DNA from: Hafnia paralvei ATCC 29927
GTDB taxonomy: Bacteria; Pseudomonadota; Gammaproteobacteria; Enterobacterales; Enterobacteriaceae
Direction of reading: 5' to 3'
Length of the DNA: 64,000 nucleotides
Assembly (NCBI RefSeq): GCF_001655005.1
Contig: NZ_LXET01000004.1
Span: 1-64,000 of the forward strand
Shown here: piece after piece, positions 8,449 through 16,816 of the stretch
Position numbering within the stretch: the first letter of the stretch is position 1
Layout: the number at the start of each line of letters is the position of its first letter
The notes under the pieces: model-generated
What the model saw: only the letters and a program-made list of their open reading frames with translations
The model's database searches: none
What the model was told of the DNA's origin: nothing
Translations under genes and position numbers: made by a program

Positions 8449-8464
8449 CGTGACGTGAATCACA
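8449..8464 (+). promoter_or_regulatory. candidate CRP site
   Basis: CGTGA-N6-TCACA (8449-8464) matches 9 of 10 core positions of the CRP consensus and has the favourable upstream AAA. It lies in the 440-bp A+T-rich stretch between rhuM and the small ORF at 8692, about 360 bp upstream of the esterase start. No other feature is apparent in 8374-8690. Confidence 0.45.
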
Positions 8465-8691
8465 CTAATCGTGCAAAGCAATAGATCGCAAACAATGAAA
8501 TAAATGGTTTTTAATTCTACAAAAATAATATTTTAATAGTAATTAATTTTATCAAAAATATTTTTAACGCACTAAAAGATCGTTGCTATCTATTTAGCAA
8601 TGATTCCATTATAGAAAAGTCTCATGGTCTTCATTTTTTCTGCATGTAGTATCTTCTCGGCGGCGTAAATATATAATGTTGAGATGAAAGG

Positions 8692-8808
8692 ATGCTTGGC
8701 GTGTATTACTTATTAGTTTTTATTTTATCGTCATTTCTTGTTGTCATGGTTTCATTCATAACTGGCAGCTATACCATTTTACTTAATGCCACTATCCCAT
8801 TGGGTTAG
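8692..8808 (+). CDS. possible 38-residue membrane peptide
   Basis: An ORF of 38 codons opens with ATG at 8692 and stops at 8806-8808, 18 bases before the esterase start. The product is almost entirely hydrophobic (LLVFILSSFLVVMVSFITG core), long enough for one membrane segment, with no charged residues in the core. The ribosome site is modest: a GAG about 8 bases upstream and AAAGG directly at the start. It could be a small membrane protein or a leader peptide co-transcribed with the esterase. I do not recognise a family. Hydrophobic composition in A+T-rich DNA can arise by chance. Confidence 0.4.
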   Translation: MLGVYYLLVFILSSFLVVMVSFITGSYTILLNATIPLG

Positions 8809-8826
8809 AATAGCGTAGGTTGAAGA

Positions 8827-9855
8827 ATGAGTGATGCTATACAGGTCTATAACGTAAAAAGCAGAAAAACCAGAAAGAGAATGTATTTTTCTCTATGCTT
8901 AATTGTTTTTATTACATTTCTTTATTTTAGTGTGACAAGTCAAGCAGCGCTGGTTTATATTGCTAGGAATATGATCCCTGATATTTCTGTGTTACCGGAT
9001 GATTACACAAAATATACTAATAATGTCACTCGCGTTGGTGATCTTCACTATCCGTCAAAATATGGTAGCAGTGATTTTGATATTTACTATCCATCGCAAT
9101 CCACATTTAAGGCGTCTTTGCCGGTGATTATCTGGGTGCATGGTGGTGCTTTTATTTCGGGTGACAAGCGGAACGTGGAAAGTATTGTTTCGATGTTAGC
9201 AAGCGCGGGTTATGTGGTTATTGCTATGAATTATCAATTGGCGCCAGAAGCTCGTTACCCTACGCCAGTCTTGCAAGTATATGAGCTGCTTAACTACTTG
9301 CCTTCCTTAGCTCTGGCCTATCCTCAGATCGATGACAAACGTGTGTTTTTGGCTGGTGATTCGGCCGGTGCGCAGATCTCAGCACAAAGTGTTTTAGCGA
9401 TGAGTAATGCGAAAATGCGTCGTGAGCTGAACATTACGCAGTCTATTCCAGAAAATATAATACGCGGTGTTTTGCTCTTTTGTGGCCCATATAGCGTTGA
9501 GAAGACGCTAGCAATTGATAGCCCATTGATAAAACAGGCCTTTGATACTATTGGGTCAGCTTATCTTGGCAAGGAACTATGGCGGCAAAGTAAAGAACTC
9601 GAGCAGTTTGATATTATTACTAATGTAACATCAAAATTCCCCCCAACTTTTATTGCGGATGGAAACTACATGTCTTTTTCCGATCAGGGAAAGGCGTTGG
9701 CAGATACGCTGAAAAATAAAAATGTTCCTGTTCAAACGACCTTTTTTAATGGGTCTAGAGTTATTCCTCACCAATATCAGGTCGATTTTTCCCGGCCAGA
9801 AGCGTGGTTTACCTTTTTTAAAGCTAAAGGTTTTTTGCATCAATACAGTGAGTGA
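8827..9855 (+). CDS. membrane-anchored alpha/beta hydrolase (esterase)
   Basis: A 342-residue alpha/beta-hydrolase of the hormone-sensitive-lipase-like esterase group. A basic N-terminus (KSRKTRKR, residues 11-18) is followed by one hydrophobic helix (about 20-40), suggesting an inner-membrane anchor with a periplasmic catalytic domain. The oxyanion motif HGGAF is at 105-109 and the nucleophile elbow GDSAG at 177-181 (Ser179). A late PHQ probably gives the catalytic His. Family members hydrolyse short-chain esters; the natural substrate is unknown. Codon use looks more A+T-rich than in the flanking housekeeping genes. It follows the selC island and a small membrane ORF. Confidence 0.82.
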   Translation: MSDAIQVYNVKSRKTRKRMYFSLCLIVFITFLYFSVTSQAALVYIARNMIPDISVLPDDYTKYTNNVTRVGDLHYPSKYGSSDFDIYYPSQSTFKASLPVIIWVHGGAFISGDKRNVESIVSMLASAGYVVIAMNYQLAPEARYPTPVLQVYELLNYLPSLALAYPQIDDKRVFLAGDSAGAQISAQSVLAMSNAKMRRELNITQSIPENIIRGVLLFCGPYSVEKTLAIDSPLIKQAFDTIGSAYLGKELWRQSKELEQFDIITNVTSKFPPTFIADGNYMSFSDQGKALADTLKNKNVPVQTTFFNGSRVIPHQYQVDFSRPEAWFTFFKAKGFLHQYSE

Positions 9856-9889
9856 TAAATTATTATTTCTTGTGGTTCTAGTCGCGTTC

Positions 9890-9936
9890 AATAGCCTCTT
9901 GCGATCTCTATTCAAAGAGGATGCAAGATGGCTATT
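9890..9936. terminator. bidirectional hairpin between esterase and cheV
   Basis: A stem with AATAGCC at 9890-9896 pairs with GGCTATT at 9930-9936, with inner TCTTGC/GCAAGA and CTCT/AGAG pairing and small bulges. It lies between two convergent genes and probably serves both. Confidence 0.6.
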
Positions 9937-9960
9937 TGAACCAAAATGAACGCTATATGG

Positions 9961-10929
9961 TTAGCTTTCAGCAACGTCTGCCAGCGCTTTATGGATTACT
10001 GCAGAGAGCTCGGCAACATCAAATTTTGCGACATAACCATTGGCTCCGACTTTACGCACATGATCTTCGTTTGCGCTGCCTGACAGTGATGAATGGATCA
10101 CGACCGGAATATGTTTTAATGCTGGTTCGTTTTTAATATTTCGCGTTAGAGTAAAGCCATCCATCTCTGGCATTTCAATATCGGTGAGTACTAGCCCAAT
10201 GCGGTCTGTAATGGGCTGACCAGCGGCTTTAGCTTCGGCGGCAATGGACTGGATTTTTTCCCATGCCTCTAAGCCGGTGGTGTGCATAAGCGCCGGAATC
10301 CCCATCCCTTTCAAGCCTTGTTCCAGCATGGAGCGAGCAACTTTAGAGTCCTCTGCCACAATCGCCAGTGCGCCAGGCTTCAAGGCATAGATTTTCTCTT
10401 CGATAGCGTCTACATCGACATCGCGGCCAGAGGGGATGATGTCATACAGAATTTGTTCAACGTCGAGTACTAGCGCCAGATCTTTGTTGCCGTTTTCGTC
10501 TTCCATGCTGGCGATACTGGTAATGTTACGGCTACTGACGCCTGAATCTGCGGCATGAACTTGACTCCAGTCCAAGCGAATAATGTTATCCACTGACTCC
10601 ACGGCAAAGGCTTGAGTGCTGCGTGCATACTCGGTGATAAGCAGCAGGTTGAGACCCGTTTCCGGTGTGCAGCCAAGCGCTGCAGGGAGATCGATAACCG
10701 GCATTATCTGGTCACGGATATTTACCACGCCTAATAGAGGGGACATCATGCCTGCTGCACGATTAATTTTTTGCATTGGCACGATTTCACGCAGCTTGAA
10801 AACGTTGATGCCATAAAGCTCTGATTTACTTTCGTGTTGACTGGTTCCTAACCGAAACAGCAACAGCTCGAACTTATTGGATAAGGCCAGATTAGCCCTT
10901 TCATCGATATCTTTCTGAAAACTATCCAT
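9961..10929 (-). CDS. cheV: chemotaxis coupling protein CheV
   Basis: A 322-residue fusion of a CheW-like coupling domain (about residues 15-165) and a response-regulator receiver domain (about 180-315). The receiver shows the phospho-acceptor block LTDIEMPEMDGF, followed by HSS and a late K in the YVAKF motif. CheV links chemoreceptors to CheA and is thought to adapt signalling when phosphorylated. It is absent from E. coli K-12 but present in Salmonella and other enterics. It is monocistronic, and a FliA-type promoter precedes it. Confidence 0.95.
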   Translation of the reverse strand: MDSFQKDIDERANLALSNKFELLLFRLGTSQHESKSELYGINVFKLREIVPMQKINRAAGMMSPLLGVVNIRDQIMPVIDLPAALGCTPETGLNLLLITEYARSTQAFAVESVDNIIRLDWSQVHAADSGVSSRNITSIASMEDENGNKDLALVLDVEQILYDIIPSGRDVDVDAIEEKIYALKPGALAIVAEDSKVARSMLEQGLKGMGIPALMHTTGLEAWEKIQSIAAEAKAAGQPITDRIGLVLTDIEMPEMDGFTLTRNIKNEPALKHIPVVIHSSLSGSANEDHVRKVGANGYVAKFDVAELSAVIHKALADVAES

Positions 10930-11002
10930 CTAAACCTCAGTTGCTTATCGGTAGGTGTGGGTAACAATGTTGGTAACAATACGAAGACATTTTCTATAGA
11001 GG

Positions 11003-11029
11003 TTATCGGCAGCAACTGGGGAAAATGGA
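11003..11029 (-). promoter_or_regulatory. FliA (sigma-28) promoter of cheV
   Basis: Read on the minus strand: a perfect GCCGATAA -10 box (11010-11003) with an 11-bp spacer to a partial -35 (TCCATTTT, 5 of 8 matching TAAAGTTT). It lies about 75 bp upstream of cheV, in keeping with late flagellar-class control of chemotaxis genes. Confidence 0.6.
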
Positions 11030-11085
11030 GTGGTTGTGGGGAAATGATATGTGACCGAGCAAACAAAATGAGTTTAAAGAAAGCA

Positions 11086-11116
11086 ACTCAAGCCGATGGC
11101 TTACACCCGCTTGAGT
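11086..11116 (-). terminator. terminator of the SDR gene
   Basis: Inverted repeat ACTCAAGC/GCTTGAGT (11086-11093 and 11109-11116). On the minus strand it is followed by the T-rich sequence TGCTTTCTTT. It lies 17 bp downstream of the SDR stop. Confidence 0.65.
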
Positions 11117-11132
11117 CTAGGGAGATAATAAA

Positions 11133-11894
11133 TTACAAACGCATTCCACCAGAGACTTCAATTCGTTGCGCGTTTACCCAGTGATTATCGTCGGATAAAA
11201 ATGATGCCAGCATTTTTCCGATATCGTCAGGTAATCCCGGGCGACCTAATGCGGTCATATTGGAGACAAGCTGATTAATCTCGGGGTTATCACGCACCAC
11301 GCCGCCGCTAAAATCGGTTTGAATTGCTCCTGGCGCCACGGTATTTACTGAAATATTGCGGGGGCCGAGATCGTGAGCCATATAGCGGGTGAACACTTCA
11401 ATAGCACCTTTAACGGTGGCATAGGCCACGCTATTTGGATTCACAAAGCGAGTGACTCCAGATGAAATATTCACGATCTGGCCACCATCACGCAGCAGCG
11501 GCAGTAATTTTTGAGTCAGGAAAAAGACACCTTTGAAATTCACTTGAAACTGTAAATCAAGCTCTTCCTCAGTGACCTGCATAAACGGCGTATGGTTTGA
11601 AATACCCGCGTTATTGACCAGATAGTTGAATTTATCGGTGTTTAGCTCAGCCAGTGCGTTTTTTACCTGAGTGGAGAAAGCATCGAAACCTGCGATGTTA
11701 GCGGTATTCAGATGAATGGCGATAGCTTTAGCACCTGCTTCTGTAGCCGCTTGAGTAACCTCTTTAGCTTCTTGTTCTCCAGAGTTAAAGGTAAATATAG
11801 AGTGAACTCCGCGCTTGGCGAGATTAATGACGGTGCTGCGACCCAGACCACGACTGCCACCGGTAATAACAGCGACTTTAATATTCTGTTTCAT
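11133..11894 (-). CDS. SDR family oxidoreductase
   Basis: A 253-residue classical short-chain dehydrogenase/reductase. The N-terminal TGGSRGLG motif is the glycine-rich NAD(P) site, NNAG (about residues 92-95) follows, and the catalytic set is ISS with YATVK (about 144-176). Substrate is unknown; members reduce or oxidise alcohols, ketones and aldehydes. It is divergent from an AraC-type regulator with only about 105 bp between starts, an arrangement common where the regulator controls the enzyme. A hairpin terminator follows. Confidence 0.9.
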   Translation of the reverse strand: MKQNIKVAVITGGSRGLGRSTVINLAKRGVHSIFTFNSGEQEAKEVTQAATEAGAKAIAIHLNTANIAGFDAFSTQVKNALAELNTDKFNYLVNNAGISNHTPFMQVTEEELDLQFQVNFKGVFFLTQKLLPLLRDGGQIVNISSGVTRFVNPNSVAYATVKGAIEVFTRYMAHDLGPRNISVNTVAPGAIQTDFSGGVVRDNPEINQLVSNMTALGRPGLPDDIGKMLASFLSDDNHWVNAQRIEVSGGMRL

Positions 11895-11999
11895 GACAAA
11901 ATTTCCTCGATTAACGATGAGTTCATGATAGGCGAGGAGAGAGATAGTGGTGTGCCTGTTATCGGCGTATTATTGCCTAATCGTATTTTATTGCGGGTC

Positions 12000-12884
12000 A
12001 TGAGCATGACTGAAGAATTACTCGCTCTATTAGCAAAACATACTTTCTCCAGCCATGAGCAAACTCCGTTTCACACGGCTTTACCCAGTGTCACTTTGGT
12101 CAGAGCGAGCAATGGTCGTTATCCCCGCTATATTTTGCATCGTCCTGCTCTTTGCATGGTGCTTCAAGGAACCAAACGTACAGTTTTTGGTGATATGCCC
12201 TTTGACTACTCTGCTGGGCAGGCGCTAGTCGTTACCACCACCATGCCCGGCGTTAGCCGCATTATCGAAGCCGATGCCCTCCATCCTTACTTAGGCATTA
12301 TCGTTGAGTTCGATATGGTGATCCTGAGAGATGTGTTTATTCAGCTCTCTCAGCGACCCATACAAAAAAATGAATCATCTCATGCGGCTTTTGTGGTCGA
12401 TACCAATGAGTCTCTTTATCGTTGCGTGCTTCGAGGACTGCGTTTACTCGATACGCCTGATGCGATCCCTGTATTGCATACGGGATTTATGCAGGAGTTG
12501 TGTTATTGGCTGCTGACGGGGCCCAACGGGGCGGATATTGCGCGCGTTATCATGGGGGATGGCCACTCGGCAGGCGTTCTCAGCGCATTAGCGCTACTGC
12601 GTGATAAATACACTGAATCGTTGAGCCTTGATGCATTAGCTAAAGCCGCAAACCTTAGCCGCTCTGCCTTCCATCGAAAATTCAAAGACCTAACGGGAAT
12701 GAGCCCGCTTGATTATCAAAAGCAACTGCGATTGCTGGAGGCTCGCCAGTTATTGCTAGCGCATAACAACACGGCGGAAGCGATTGCTTTCCAAGTAGGC
12801 TATAACAGTCCGAACCAGTTCAGCCGTGAATACTCGCGGATGTTTGGCCTATCACCGCGCAAAGATGCACTGGCGTTAAGATAA
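12000..12884 (+). CDS. AraC family transcriptional regulator (YqhC-like)
   Basis: A 294-residue regulator with an N-terminal AraC_N-type sensor domain (about 20-170) and a C-terminal two-HTH AraC DNA-binding domain (about 190-290; ending with the SPNQFSREYSRMFGLSP block). The order resembles E. coli YqhC, which senses aldehydes and activates an aldehyde reductase gene. I place the start at ATG 12000 (12006 is also possible). A longer open frame to 11712 would run antisense through the divergent SDR gene and is unlikely. Probable target: the SDR gene, by inference from the divergent layout. Confidence 0.87.
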   Translation: MSMTEELLALLAKHTFSSHEQTPFHTALPSVTLVRASNGRYPRYILHRPALCMVLQGTKRTVFGDMPFDYSAGQALVVTTTMPGVSRIIEADALHPYLGIIVEFDMVILRDVFIQLSQRPIQKNESSHAAFVVDTNESLYRCVLRGLRLLDTPDAIPVLHTGFMQELCYWLLTGPNGADIARVIMGDGHSAGVLSALALLRDKYTESLSLDALAKAANLSRSAFHRKFKDLTGMSPLDYQKQLRLLEARQLLLAHNNTAEAIAFQVGYNSPNQFSREYSRMFGLSPRKDALALR

Positions 12885-12923
12885 TGATGAAAAAATATTA
12901 TTCAGAGATAGGAGCCGCTGAGA

Positions 12924-13520
12924 ATGAAAAAATTGGCGTTAGATTTTTATTCTGCCGATGTTATTACCGTCGCCAAGCGACTGATTGGCTGCTATTTGGT
13001 GCGTGAGCTGGAAGAGGGGACGATTATCGGACGCATCAATGAAGTGGAAGCCTATGATGGAGCTATCGATAAAGCCTGTCATGCCTATGGCGGTAAGCGA
13101 ACGGTCAGGAACGAACCGCTTTTTCGTGCTGGTGGCATTGCACATGTTTATTTTGTGTATGGCATGCACAATTGTCTTAATGTAGTCAGTGGTGTGATGG
13201 ATGAGCCTGCAGCCGTATTATTGCGTGGTATTGATATCGTACAAGGCGCCGATTTAGCCGCATTTAATCGCTATGGTAAACGGATGGAGGAGTTAACCAA
13301 GGCACAGATTAAAAACCTATCCAACGGCCCAGGAAAGCTATGTAGTGCGCTATCCGTAGATAGGACTTTTGACTATGAGCCTTTGTCCGGCAGTCGGCTG
13401 TATATTTGTGGGCAGATAAGAGATTTTCAAAAGTTGCCGGTTACAGTGACTGCGAGCAAACGTATTGGTATTGATTATGCGGAAGAAGCCGTTGATTTTC
13501 TCTGGCGATTTACTGGCTAG
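12924..13520 (+). CDS. DNA-3-methyladenine glycosylase (AAG/MPG type)
   Basis: A 198-residue base-excision enzyme of the AAG/MPG family, which removes alkylated purines such as 3-methyladenine and hypoxanthine. Visible family blocks are EVEAYDG (about 32-38, with the catalytic Glu), HAYGGKRTVRNEPLF, HVYFVYGMHNCLNVV (about 73-87) and LSNGPGKLC. This family is unrelated to E. coli Tag and AlkA and is patchy in enterics. It starts 39 bases after the AraC gene with a good ribosome site (GGAG), so read-through from that gene is possible. Confidence 0.93.
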   Translation: MKKLALDFYSADVITVAKRLIGCYLVRELEEGTIIGRINEVEAYDGAIDKACHAYGGKRTVRNEPLFRAGGIAHVYFVYGMHNCLNVVSGVMDEPAAVLLRGIDIVQGADLAAFNRYGKRMEELTKAQIKNLSNGPGKLCSALSVDRTFDYEPLSGSRLYICGQIRDFQKLPVTVTASKRIGIDYAEEAVDFLWRFTG

Positions 13521-13565
13521 ACGTTGTGTGACATAGAATAACAAGCAGTATTTGACTCAGATGTT

Positions 13566-13910
13566 TCATATCTCGATTACGGTCATATAGTCGTTGATCT
13601 GCTTAATAAACGTCTTTAGCAACAATACTTCATCGGCTGTCCACCATCCCATTAAGTGGCCGATAAATAATGCATTGTGCAAATCGTGAGACGTTTTTAT
13701 CTCAAACGAATAATCTCTCATTTCCTCCCAAGTACAATCAAAGTTCTGGCATGTAACTATCCTGTGGGGATCAGAAACGTACCTCATGATATAGCGCTGA
13801 TTACCTTCTGTCAGAAGATATATCTGCTCATTAAATACACAGAATGAGAATGGAAAGTGGATATTCATAAGTGAGCTAATTATGCCGCGAGTAACATTAA
13901 CGATGTCCAT
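13566..13910 (-). CDS. hypothetical protein
   Basis: A 114-residue ORF on the minus strand that I do not recognise. It has mixed hydrophobic and aromatic composition, several Trp, Tyr and Cys residues, no signal peptide and no clear membrane helix. The C-terminal half (DEVLLLKTFIKQINDYM) looks helical. A TAGG lies about 9 bases before the ATG. It is convergent with the glycosylase gene and upstream of the A+T-rich tdc control region. A short soluble protein is likely, but it could be a non-coding frame. Confidence 0.5.
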   Translation of the reverse strand: MDIVNVTRGIISSLMNIHFPFSFCVFNEQIYLLTEGNQRYIMRYVSDPHRIVTCQNFDCTWEEMRDYSFEIKTSHDLHNALFIGHLMGWWTADEVLLLKTFIKQINDYMTVIEI

Positions 13911-14366
13911 CGCTGAATACCTACAATCGATACAAGAGTCTTTTATTTATAAACACAGATAAGTGAAAAAGAGAACGATCTTGATCACAGAGTAAATAAA
14001 CTTAGTAATGAATTGGGTATTTTAGATAGGAGGGTTAATACCGCATGTTATTTATTAATGGGTGAAAATTAAATCTATTTTTAGAATATTAACAATAAAT
14101 CTACGTTGTGTCTTCTTGAGAATAGGTGCATTGACTACGTGACGGTAACATTTATAACAATTCGTTAATATTAATTAAATTATATTTGTAATAATGCAAA
14201 AATATTTTTTTATTTAAATATTCATCCAATATTTCAAATGAAAAAGAACTTCATTTTTTATAACTCAGAAAATAAATAAAGGATCTAATTATCGCGACTC
14301 CTATCACATTCAAAGTTGAAATATTTAAGCATACTGCCGGCGTCAAATAATCTGCGGGATGAGAAA
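13911..14366 (+). promoter_or_regulatory. A+T-rich tdc control region
   Basis: A 456-bp non-coding stretch, very A+T-rich after 13970, precedes tdcB. In E. coli this position holds tdcA and tdcR and sites for CRP and IHF. Here no regulator gene is visible. It contains an imperfect CRP site (14293-14308, CGCGA-N6-TCACA, 8 of 10) and a free-standing AGGAGGG at 14028-14034 that precedes only a 6-codon frame. Confidence 0.5.
14293..14308 (+). promoter_or_regulatory. candidate CRP site upstream of tdcB
   Basis: CGCGA-N6-TCACA with one perfect half-site, 58 bp upstream of the tdcB ATG. The spacing would suit a class II CRP promoter with a short leader. E. coli tdc expression requires CRP. The match is partial. 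Confidence 0.35.
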
Positions 14367-15359
14367 ATGAAGATATATAATAATCTGCCAGTGACGCTTA
14401 ACGACATAATCGAGGCCCAGCAAAGGATAAAAGGCCATGTCTATAAAACCGGCATGCCTAAGTCAAACTACCTCAGTGAACGTTGTAACGGCACCATCCA
14501 TCTTAAATTTGAGAATATGCAGCGCACCGGTTCTTTTAAAATCCGCGGCGCATTTAATAAATTGAGTTCTTTATCTAGAGAAGAGCGTGAGCAGGGCGTT
14601 ATCGCTTGTTCAGCGGGTAATCACGCACAGGGCGTTTCTCTTTCCTGCGCGATGTTAGGAATTGATAGTAAAGTTGTCATGCCTTGCTGCGCTCCAAGCT
14701 CTAAAGTCGCGGCGACAGCAGATTATTCTGCCGAGGTTATCCTGCACGGAAATAGTTTTAATGACACCATATCGAAAGCGCAGGAATTAATTGAAGCAGA
14801 GAATAGAATATTTATTCCACCTTATGACGACGTTAAAGTAATTGCAGGCCAGGGCACCATTGGTTTAGAGATTCTTGAAGACCTGTATGACGTTGATAAC
14901 GTTATTGTCCCTATTGGTGGTGGGGGATTAATTTCCGGTATCGCGATTGCGCTGAAATCAATTAACCCAACAATCAATATCATAGGTGTCCAAGCGGTCA
15001 ATGTTCATGGTATGGCCAAATCTTTCCATGAAGGACAATTTTTATCTCACCGCACAACAGGTACAATCGCGGACGGCTGCGACGTAGCGACGCCAGGTAA
15101 ACTGACATATGAGATTGTCAAAGAGCTGGTTACCGATATCGTGGTAGTCACGGAAGAAGAAATTAAGCGCGGCATGATTGATCTTATTCAGAGAAACAAG
15201 ATCGTGACTGAAGGTGCCGGTGCGCTGGCATCTGCGGCAATATTAAGCGGTAAGCTCAAGGGCTATATCGAAAATAAAAAGACCGTTAGCCTTATTTCCG
15301 GTGGGAATATTGATTTATCCAGAATATCCGAGATAACGGGACTGAATCACGTTCACTAA
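14367..15359 (+). CDS. tdcB: catabolic threonine dehydratase TdcB
   Basis: A 330-residue PLP enzyme (E. coli TdcB is 329) that deaminates threonine to 2-oxobutyrate, and serine to pyruvate, under anaerobic conditions. The PLP lysine is in the block GSFKIRGAFNKL (about residues 55-66), ACSAGNHAQGV follows, and the phosphate-binding GGGGL lies near 187-191. The absence of a C-terminal ACT-type regulatory domain separates it from the biosynthetic IlvA. The ATG at 14367 has a GGATGAG ribosome site; an upstream in-frame TTG at 14316 is not needed. First gene of tdcBCDE. Confidence 0.96.
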   Translation: MKIYNNLPVTLNDIIEAQQRIKGHVYKTGMPKSNYLSERCNGTIHLKFENMQRTGSFKIRGAFNKLSSLSREEREQGVIACSAGNHAQGVSLSCAMLGIDSKVVMPCCAPSSKVAATADYSAEVILHGNSFNDTISKAQELIEAENRIFIPPYDDVKVIAGQGTIGLEILEDLYDVDNVIVPIGGGGLISGIAIALKSINPTINIIGVQAVNVHGMAKSFHEGQFLSHRTTGTIADGCDVATPGKLTYEIVKELVTDIVVVTEEEIKRGMIDLIQRNKIVTEGAGALASAAILSGKLKGYIENKKTVSLISGGNIDLSRISEITGLNHVH

Positions 15360-15379
15360 TAATATGTTAAGACCCTACT

Positions 15380-15401
15380 GAGGTTGCGGTAACGCAGCCT
15401 C
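15380..15401 (+). other. intercistronic hairpin tdcB-tdcC
   Basis: GAGGTTGCG (15380-15388) pairs with CGCAGCCTC (15393-15401) with one G-U pair and a 4-base loop. No T-run follows, so it is a stable mRNA hairpin within the operon and not an obvious terminator. Confidence 0.6.
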
Positions 15402-15431
15402 AAGAAAGGGCAAATCCGCGAGGAATATAGT

Positions 15432-16757
15432 ATGACGACAGACAGCGTAACTTATGCAAAACAAGGATCTACGTGGCGAAAATCGGACACCACATGGACT
15501 CTGGGGTTATTTGGTACGGCTATCGGTGCAGGGGTTCTGTTCTTCCCTATCCGTGCAGGTTTCGGCGGTTTAATTCCAATCCTCATCATGCTGGTATTGG
15601 CCTATCCTATCGCTTTCTTATGCCATCGTGCATTAGCGCGTTTATGCCTATCGGGTAGTAATATTTCCGGCAACATCACCGACACGGTTGAAGAGCATTT
15701 TGGCAAAACCGGTGGTGTCATCATCACCTTCCTGTACTTCTTCGCGATTTGCCCACTGTTATGGATTTACGGTGTCACTATCACCAACACCTTTATGACA
15801 TTTTGGGAAAATCAGCTGCAACTCATGCCGTTAAACCGCGGCTTAGTGGCTTTGGTTCTGCTGATGGCGATGGCTTTCATCATTTTCTTCGGCAAAAACC
15901 TGATGGTTAAGGTAATGAGCTTCCTGGTATTCCCGTTTATTGCCAGCCTAGTTCTGATTTCTCTGTCGCTCATCCCTTACTGGAACGCCTCTGTATTTGA
16001 GCAGGTAAATGCCAGCAGTATTTCTTTGCTTGGTCATGATGGTATTTTAGTCAACGTTTGGCTAGGTATCGCCATCATGGTGTTCTCCTTTAACTTCTCG
16101 CCAATCGTCTCTTCTTTCGTTGAGTCAAAACGTGAAGAATATGAACCTGAGTTTGGTGCGCAGTTCACTGAAGACCGTTGCTCTAAGATTATCTCTCGCG
16201 CCAGTATGCTGATGGTTGCCGTGGTGATGTTCTTCGCCTTTAGCTGCCTGTTCACGCTCTCACCAGCGATGATGGCCGATGCGAAAGCACAAAATATTCC
16301 AGTTCTTTCTTATTTGGCAAACCATTTCTCTTCCATGTCAGGTGGTAAATCAACGTTCTCAACCGTGTTGGAATATGGAGCCTCGCTGATTGCTCTAGTG
16401 GCTATCTTCAAATCGTTCTTCGGTCACTATCTGGGAACGCTGGAAGGTATGAATGGCTTAATCGTTAAGTTCGCGTGTAAGGGCGATAAGAAGAAGTACT
16501 CGGCTGGCAAACTGAACATGATTAGCATGTTCTTCATCATGGGTTCGACTTGGGTCGTCGCTTATGTAAACCCAAATATCCTCGACCTGATTGAAGCGAT
16601 GGGTGCGCCTATTATTGCCTCTCTGCTGTGTTTACTGCCGATGTATGCAGTTCGTAAAGTTCCTGCTCTGGCAAAATACAAAGGCAAACCAGAAAACTAC
16701 TTTGTCACTATCGTTGGTCTGCTGACTATCCTGAATATCTTCTACAAACTCGTTTAA
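15432..16757 (+). CDS. tdcC: threonine/serine:H+ symporter TdcC
   Basis: A 441-residue inner-membrane protein (E. coli TdcC is 443) of the hydroxy/aromatic amino acid permease family, with about 11 membrane segments. It begins with WTLGLFGTAIGAGVLFFPI, the conserved first helix. It imports threonine and serine with protons to feed TdcB. It is 72 bp downstream of tdcB, with a ribosome site GAGGA, and belongs to the same operon. Confidence 0.96.
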   Translation: MTTDSVTYAKQGSTWRKSDTTWTLGLFGTAIGAGVLFFPIRAGFGGLIPILIMLVLAYPIAFLCHRALARLCLSGSNISGNITDTVEEHFGKTGGVIITFLYFFAICPLLWIYGVTITNTFMTFWENQLQLMPLNRGLVALVLLMAMAFIIFFGKNLMVKVMSFLVFPFIASLVLISLSLIPYWNASVFEQVNASSISLLGHDGILVNVWLGIAIMVFSFNFSPIVSSFVESKREEYEPEFGAQFTEDRCSKIISRASMLMVAVVMFFAFSCLFTLSPAMMADAKAQNIPVLSYLANHFSSMSGGKSTFSTVLEYGASLIALVAIFKSFFGHYLGTLEGMNGLIVKFACKGDKKKYSAGKLNMISMFFIMGSTWVVAYVNPNILDLIEAMGAPIIASLLCLLPMYAVRKVPALAKYKGKPENYFVTIVGLLTILNIFYKLV

Positions 16758-16776
16758 TCTAAATTAAAAAAATAGC

Positions 16777-16803
16777 AGCTAACTCCTCTCTGGGGAGTTA
16801 GCT
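16777..16803 (+). other. intercistronic hairpin tdcC-tdcD
   Basis: A 10-bp perfect inverted repeat, AGCTAACTCC/GGAGTTAGCT (16777-16786 and 16794-16803), ends a few bases before the tdcD ribosome site. It lacks a T-run. It could protect or process the mRNA, or tune tdcD translation. Confidence 0.65.
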
Positions 16804-16816
16804 GTGAGGTATCTCT

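Noticed and set aside
11951..11975. Second FliA-like site (TTATCGGC) before the SDR gene
   Set aside because: The -35 side matches poorly (about 4 of 8) and the SDR has no link to motility.
11712..11999. N-terminal extension of the AraC regulator
   Set aside because: It runs antisense through the SDR gene and lacks AraC family similarity; ATG 12000 fits the family.
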